18,099 nt of DNA from Treponema sp. (GTDB taxonomy: Bacteria; Spirochaetota; Spirochaetia; Treponematales; Breznakiellaceae): NCBI GenBank assembly GCA_009784995.1, contig WQXE01000024.1:1-18099 (forward strand), written 5' to 3'. This document shows, one piece after another, positions 14,134-18,099 of the stretch (position 1 is the first letter of the stretch; each line of letters starts with the position of its first letter). The notes beneath the pieces were generated by a model, which saw only the letters and a program-made list of their open reading frames with translations, was not told the DNA's origin and made no database searches. The translations under genes were made by a program, and so were the position numbers.

Positions 14134-14159
14134 CTTTACCTGCCTCTAACCTCTAAAAT
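14130..14159 (+). promoter_or_regulatory. Candidate promoter of the peptide-type ABC operon
   Basis: TTGACT (14130-14135, 5 of 6 to -35) is followed by an 18-bp spacer and TAAAAT (14154-14159, 5 of 6 to -10). The -35 overlaps the stop codon of the thiZ-like gene. It would let the downstream operon be transcribed independently of TPP control. Confidence 0.4.
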
Positions 14160-14180
14160 AAACAAGGGAGGGAAAAATAT

Positions 14181-15263
14181 TTGAATACTCATTTAAAATT
14201 TATCATAAACTCTGCGTTAAAACCTTTTCATTTATTTAAAAGACGCTTTCCTCTCATTTCCTACATTGTAAACAGGCTATTAACAATGTTAACAATGCTT
14301 TTTATACTTGGATTCGCGGTTTTTGGTTTAATGGCTTTGGCACCGGGTGACATAGTTGATCAAATAATGATACAACATCTATTCAGCGAAGGACACGGCA
14401 GCGGCTCTGATTTGTCATTTTTAAACACAGAACAACTCGTTCAAAGACGCGCCGAACTTGGACTTGATCAGCCTTTTTACGTACAATACTTTAAATGGCT
14501 AAACCGTGTTATTGTACACGGCGACCTTGGCGTAAGCCTTATTTCAAGAGCGCCTGTTTCTTTTTTAATAGTTTCCAGAATCTGGAATTCACTCGCTCTT
14601 AATTTAATATCACTTATTTTTATTACATTATTTTCTTTTGTATTAGGTGTTTATTTTTCTTCAAAGGCGGGAACAAGAGCCGATTATGCCGTTACTTTTT
14701 TCGCTCTTGTATTTCACGCGTTTCCCGGTCTTTTATTGCTTTTACTTTTCCAGCTTTTCGCGTTTGTTTCAGGACTTTTTCCCGTAACAGGATATCCGTC
14801 TTTTCCTTTTTCACATTCACCTTTAATGTTTATTTTTTCTTACGCGCATCATATTTTTCTTCCTCTTTTGGCGTTTTTCTTAAACGGTATCGGCGGTACC
14901 CTTAGAATGATCCGCGCGACGATGTTAGATCAGCTGGGTCAGCCCTATATTACTTCTTTACGCTCCCGCGGGATCGCGGAATGGCGAATTTATTTTAACC
15001 ACGCTTTTCGCAATACATTAAATCCGTATATAACAGGCAGCGCGAATATGCTTGCCAGTCTTTTTACAGGTTCTCTTATAATGGAAATAATTTTCGCGTA
15101 TCCCGGCATAGGCAGGCTCATGTACGAAGCGATAACACAACAAGACGTTAATCTTGTTTTGGTAAATATAATGATTGTCTCATTTTTGGTATTGGTCGGA
15201 ATGGCGTTAGCTGACATTATACTCGCGCTGGTTGATCCGCGCATAAGATACGGGAAAGAATGA
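14181..15263 (+). CDS. Oligopeptide-type ABC transporter permease (DppB/OppB-like)
   Basis: Encodes 360 residues from TTG at 14181, chosen for GGGAGGG at 14166-14172 with 8-nt spacing; the first internal Met lies more than 30 residues in, after the start of TM1. Marks of the family: YIVNRLLTMLTMLFILGFAV (TM1), LAPGD (about 54-58), RRAELGLDQPFYVQYFKWL, HGDLGVSL, and the coupling loop ITSLRSRGIAEWRIYFNHAF with its Gly intact. DppB/OppB permeases pair with a DppC/OppC partner to import peptides, nickel complexes or other solutes; the substrate cannot be assigned because no binding protein is encoded nearby. A 30-residue-longer N-terminus than many relatives is Lys/Phe-rich. Its stop overlaps the next start by 4 bp (ATGA), implying coupled translation. 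Confidence 0.9.
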   Translation: MNTHLKFIINSALKPFHLFKRRFPLISYIVNRLLTMLTMLFILGFAVFGLMALAPGDIVDQIMIQHLFSEGHGSGSDLSFLNTEQLVQRRAELGLDQPFYVQYFKWLNRVIVHGDLGVSLISRAPVSFLIVSRIWNSLALNLISLIFITLFSFVLGVYFSSKAGTRADYAVTFFALVFHAFPGLLLLLLFQLFAFVSGLFPVTGYPSFPFSHSPLMFIFSYAHHIFLPLLAFFLNGIGGTLRMIRATMLDQLGQPYITSLRSRGIAEWRIYFNHAFRNTLNPYITGSANMLASLFTGSLIMEIIFAYPGIGRLMYEAITQQDVNLVLVNIMIVSFLVLVGMALADIILALVDPRIRYGKE

Positions 15264-17365
15264 TGGTAAAACAAAATAGATTTTTTATATTTCTAAAAAA
15301 ACGTCCTATCGCTATGATTTCGCTTTTCTGTCTTTTTATTCTTTACATCATGATGACATTCGCGGAGTTTTTCGCGCCATATTCACATAATACATCGTTC
15401 CCGGATAAAAGTTATCATCCTCCGAACATACGCTTTCATCAGGGAAAAATACAGGCGCAGGAGTTTCGGGTAACAAATACAATTTCATGGACATACGCGA
15501 GAGTTCGCGATCATTATTCGCCCATTCAATTATTCGGCAAAGGAGAGCCGTATAAATTATGGGGATTAATTCCTATGGAAAGACATTTGTTTACAACAGG
15601 AGACGAAAATAACCCTGTTTTTCTTATGGGCGCGGATAATCTGGGTAGATGTCTTTTTTCGCGTATAGTTCACGGTTCTCGCGTTTCGCTTACAATTGGT
15701 TTTGTAGCGGCATTTATATCACTTACCCTCGCGTGTCTCGCGGGGGGTTTTTCAGGCTTTTTTGGCGGCTTTACAGACTGGTCAATAATGAGAACCGCCG
15801 AGTTTTTAATGCTAATTCCAAGCCTTTATTTGATATTATTTTTACGATCCCTTTTGGCGCCTAACATGGATCCGGCGCAAACTTACATGATGATCACTTT
15901 AATACTTTCCCTTGTAAGCTGGCCCGGATCTTCGCGTGTAATTCGCGGTATGGTACATTCGATTAAACGCGAAGAATTTATTTTAAACGCGAAACTGGAA
16001 ATGATACCTTCTGTAGTAATTATTTTTAATCATATTATTCCCCAGATAGCGAGCCTTTTAATAGTAAGTATAACATTGAGCATACCGGGTTTTATAATGA
16101 CAGAAACTGTTCTTTCATATCTTGGATTGGGAATAACAGACCCGGCGGTAAGCTGGGGTTCTCTTATAAGACGCGATTTATCAACATTAACAAATTTGCA
16201 ATCATTTCCATGGCTTTTAATTCCAATATGGTTTTTGTTAGGTGTAACACTGGCGTTTAATTTTATAGGAGATACATTAAGGGACTTTTTTGATCCGTAC
16301 CACACTGTATTTACAAAAAATAAATTATTTAAATCACACAGGGACACGGAGGAAAAAGATATTGTACCAAAAACTCCGGTGGTTAGAAATGATTTAAATT
16401 TACTAGAGATTAATGATTTAAAAGTAAATTTCACCATTCTTAGAGGAAGTGAAAAAATAAAAATCCGGGCTGTTAGAGGGCTTTCATTTAATCTGCGAAA
16501 AGGAGAAACACTTGGCATTGTAGGCGAAAGCGGTTCCGGAAAAAGTGTCAGCACATTGGCGATTCCGGGATTACTGCCAAGAAACGCGGACACGTTAGGT
16601 TCAATCCGCTACGAAGGAAATGAACTTATGGGACTTGATATAAACGCGTTACGTGAATACCGCGGAAAAAAAATCGGTATGATTTTTCAGGAACCGGGAA
16701 GATCTTACGACCCGCTTCAGAATATAGGCAGCGTATTTTTAGAAACATTCAGGAATTCCGAACCCGGTATAACCAAAGAAGAATCGGCAAAACGGGCGGT
16801 TCAACTGCTTTCGGAAACAGGACTTGATAATGGAACAGAAAGGCTAATTAACTTTCCGCATCAATTTTCTGGCGGGCAATTACAACGCATCGGTATAGCT
16901 TTGGCTCTGGCTCAAGGCTGTGAACTTTTAATCGCGGACGAACCTACAACGGCATTAGACCTTACAATTCAAAAACAAATTGTGGAACTTCTTAAAACCC
17001 TGCGAAAAAACCGGAACTTATCAATCATTTTCATTAGCCATGACATAGACCTTGTAGCGGAAATTTCCGACCGTATCATGGTAATGTACGGCGGACTTAT
17101 TATGGAATCAGCAAGCGCGGCGGATTTAACGACAAACCCCAACCATCCGTATACTAGTGCATTACTTGCCGCTTCCCCTCGTTTTGGAAGCCATTATTCA
17201 AAAGAACGGCTGCAGGTTATTCCGGGAAAAGTAAGCGATCCGGCAAGCTCTGAAGCCAGTTGTCCTTTCGCGCCGCGTTGTATCAAAGCCGCCGTTGAAT
17301 GTTTTCAAAAAACACCTCAATTAAAAGAAGAAAACAGACGAGAAATACGATGTTTTCTGATCTAA
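15260..17365 (+). CDS. Fused DppC-like permease and DppD-like ATPase
   Basis: Encodes 701 residues in one open frame. Residues ~1-350 are a DppC/OppC permease: TM1 near 16-36, an unusually long outside segment (~40-135) including KGEPYKLWGLIP and FLMGADNLGRCLFSR, then five more membrane segments ending at GDTLRDFFDPY. Residues ~376-701 are an OppD/DppD ATPase: Walker A GESGSGKS (~421-428), QEPGRSYDPL, signature FSGGQLQR, Walker B LLIADEP, switch HD, and the C-terminal NPNHPYTSAL and CPFAPRC elements. The joining linker (~351-375) encodes, at residues 359-366, a copy of the dispersed 8-nt-unit repeat. The usual EAA loop Gly is absent (LNAKLEMIPS). No second ATPase or binding protein follows. 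ATG at 15260 or the adjacent 15263 may start. Intact frame across the junction argues against a sequencing frameshift, but that remains possible. Confidence 0.88.
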   Translation: MMVKQNRFFIFLKKRPIAMISLFCLFILYIMMTFAEFFAPYSHNTSFPDKSYHPPNIRFHQGKIQAQEFRVTNTISWTYARVRDHYSPIQLFGKGEPYKLWGLIPMERHLFTTGDENNPVFLMGADNLGRCLFSRIVHGSRVSLTIGFVAAFISLTLACLAGGFSGFFGGFTDWSIMRTAEFLMLIPSLYLILFLRSLLAPNMDPAQTYMMITLILSLVSWPGSSRVIRGMVHSIKREEFILNAKLEMIPSVVIIFNHIIPQIASLLIVSITLSIPGFIMTETVLSYLGLGITDPAVSWGSLIRRDLSTLTNLQSFPWLLIPIWFLLGVTLAFNFIGDTLRDFFDPYHTVFTKNKLFKSHRDTEEKDIVPKTPVVRNDLNLLEINDLKVNFTILRGSEKIKIRAVRGLSFNLRKGETLGIVGESGSGKSVSTLAIPGLLPRNADTLGSIRYEGNELMGLDINALREYRGKKIGMIFQEPGRSYDPLQNIGSVFLETFRNSEPGITKEESAKRAVQLLSETGLDNGTERLINFPHQFSGGQLQRIGIALALAQGCELLIADEPTTALDLTIQKQIVELLKTLRKNRNLSIIFISHDIDLVAEISDRIMVMYGGLIMESASAADLTTNPNHPYTSALLAASPRFGSHYSKERLQVIPGKVSDPASSEASCPFAPRCIKAAVECFQKTPQLKEENRREIRCFLI
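16334..16358. repeat. 8-nt-unit repeat arm inside a coding sequence
   Basis: TCACACAGGGACACGGAGGA plus aaaag resembles the left arm of the element at 12217, less one 8-nt unit. It is read in frame as SHRDTEEK, residues 359-366 of the permease-ATPase fusion, exactly between the end of the permease fold and the start of the ATPase. Confidence 0.65.
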
Positions 17366-17378
17366 CACATTAAAACAC

Positions 17379-17416
17379 TTGAATTTTACGGTAATATGGA
17401 TTAGTATTTAAATACT
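17379..17416 (+). promoter_or_regulatory. Candidate promoter overlapping a 14-bp perfect palindrome
   Basis: TTGAAT (17379-17384), 17 bp, then TAGTAT (17402-17407) is a moderate promoter match. AGTATTTAAATACT (17403-17416) is a perfect palindrome covering the -10 and ending just before GGAGG (17417-17421). It could be an operator, but AT-rich palindromes of this length can arise by chance. Confidence 0.3.
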
Positions 17417-17426
17417 GGAGGTCATT

Positions 17427-17837
17427 ATGAAGAAAATCATAATCGCATTGTTTATTTTTACATTAATAACACCGCTTTTCGCGCAAAGTACAAACGACGC
17501 GGATACCAAATTTTACTATTTCAATCTGCAAATAGAAAGAATATACCCAACAAGTGACGGTTATATCATTCAATATCGCAACAGTGGAAGGACACTTGGA
17601 ACAATTGGTATTCCAAATGAATGGTTTTTTGAAGCGGCAGGAAGAGCGGAAAAGGTACTGTTGCATCCGGGAAGGGATTGGCCAACAATGTCAATTTTTT
17701 ACAGGAACGGTGAATTTTCACATGTAAGACTATATTTACACAGATCAAGAGCGCATCAAACATGGGGTAGTATTCCGCAGGGTACAAATGTAAGCAGGTT
17801 TTTTGAAGATAGGGATTCATTTAATATTCAATATTGA
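17427..17837 (+). CDS. Small secreted protein of unknown function
   Basis: Encodes 136 residues. GGAGG at 17417-17421 lies 5 nt before the ATG. The start MKKIIIALFIFTLITPLFA followed by QS is a classic signal peptide with a likely signal peptidase I site after Ala19. The mature ~117 residues have no Cys and look beta-rich, with aromatic/Trp-containing segments (IGIPNEWFFEAAG, DWPTMSIFYRNGEFSHVRLY, HQTWGSIPQG). I recognise the style of small exported spirochaete proteins but no named family. Its stop overlaps the start of the next gene by one base (TGATG), so translation of that gene is probably coupled. Confidence 0.75.
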   Translation: MKKIIIALFIFTLITPLFAQSTNDADTKFYYFNLQIERIYPTSDGYIIQYRNSGRTLGTIGIPNEWFFEAAGRAEKVLLHPGRDWPTMSIFYRNGEFSHVRLYLHRSRAHQTWGSIPQGTNVSRFFEDRDSFNIQY

Positions 17838-18099
17838 TGAATTGTGAAACAGAAAACTTAATTTTAAATGATCTTGTTCAATTTATTAAAACGGCTTCTA
17901 AATTCCTGATTGCGGGACATAAAGAACCCGATGGAGACTGCGTAGGGTGCCAGCTTGCCTTACGCAGTATTCTTTTACGCCTTGGTAAAGAAGCGCAAGT
18001 TTGTTCTGCCGGTCCTTTTAAACGAACAGAATTAAGAAATTACTACAGCCAATTTTTATCAGTTCAGCAGATGTTGGATTTTTGTAAACCGGAAACAAA
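17837..18099 (+). CDS. DHH-family phosphoesterase, 5' part (NrnA-like)
   Basis: The window ends inside this gene; 87 complete codons are present, open to the edge. Motif I of DHH phosphoesterases is clear: AGHKEPDGDCVGCQLAL (about residues 26-42), with His28, Asp32 and Asp34 as metal ligands, followed by a helix and LLRLGKEAQVCSAGPF. This N-terminus fits the bifunctional nanoRNase/pAp-phosphatase (NrnA) group, which degrades 2-5-nt RNAs and removes the 3' phosphate of pAp in the cytoplasm; the DHHA1 domain needed to confirm it is outside the window. ATG at 17837 overlaps the previous stop (TGATG) and has no ribosome binding site of its own, so expression probably depends on the upstream gene. 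Confidence 0.8.
   Translation, partial: MNCETENLILNDLVQFIKTASKFLIAGHKEPDGDCVGCQLALRSILLRLGKEAQVCSAGPFKRTELRNYYSQFLSVQQMLDFCKPET

Noticed and set aside
16030..16593. Minus-strand 187-residue frame opposite the fusion gene
   Set aside because: Opposite well-conserved permease and ATPase motifs and no start signal.

Overview
The window looks like part of a spirochaete chromosome, most likely a Treponema-type genome. The main clue is a 1404-residue protein with an N-terminal membrane anchor, a very long coiled coil and a C-terminal helix-turn-helix, matching the architecture of the Spirochaetes-specific SpiroCoCo family. Supporting signs are AT-rich DNA with frequent gcg codons, several TTG starts behind good Shine-Dalgarno sequences, and relaxed lipoprotein boxes. 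All family assignments were made by eye; no database search was run.

Layout. (1) 1-2040 is an accessory patch. Three direct copies of a ~93-bp imperfect palindrome (A 199-291, B 920-1012, C 1949-2040) bracket an unrecognised small protein gene (360-917, +) and a REP-associated Y1 (HUH) transposase gene (988-1848, -). (2) 2091-7831 (+): a HAD-type phosphatase, the giant coiled-coil protein, and a divergent uracil-DNA-glycosylase-like protein. (3) 7835-11111 (-): a nucleoside/sugar-type duplex ABC ATPase, uridine phosphorylase, and a SUMF1-fold lipoprotein. (4) 11112-14133 (+): a divergent promoter region, a TPP riboswitch with an extra long hairpin, an expression-platform hairpin, and a thiamin-precursor ABC importer (permease, lipoprotein, ATPase: thiXYZ-like). 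(5) 14130-17365 (+): an oligopeptide-type ABC importer made of a separate DppB-like permease and a DppC-like permease fused to a DppD-like ATPase. (6) 17427-18099 (+): a small secreted protein and the 5' end of a DHH phosphoesterase gene, cut by the window edge.

Two unrelated repeat systems run through the region. One is the palindrome associated with the transposase. The other is a family of short elements built from 8-nt units (variants of cACGGAGA / GCAAAGGC / CTCTGCGT). These lie at gene junctions (7050, 12217, 13293), in the left intergenic region (105), and once inside a coding sequence. That coding copy lies exactly in the linker joining the DppC-like and DppD-like halves of the fusion protein. 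I read the linker as a former intergenic spacer and this as the most unusual observation in the window. Twice the element also supplies the ribosome binding site of the following gene.

Functionally the window is rich in uptake: a thiamin precursor importer under TPP control, a peptide-type importer, and an orphan nucleoside ATPase next to uridine phosphorylase. This fits a host- or gut-associated scavenger, but that lifestyle is inference only.
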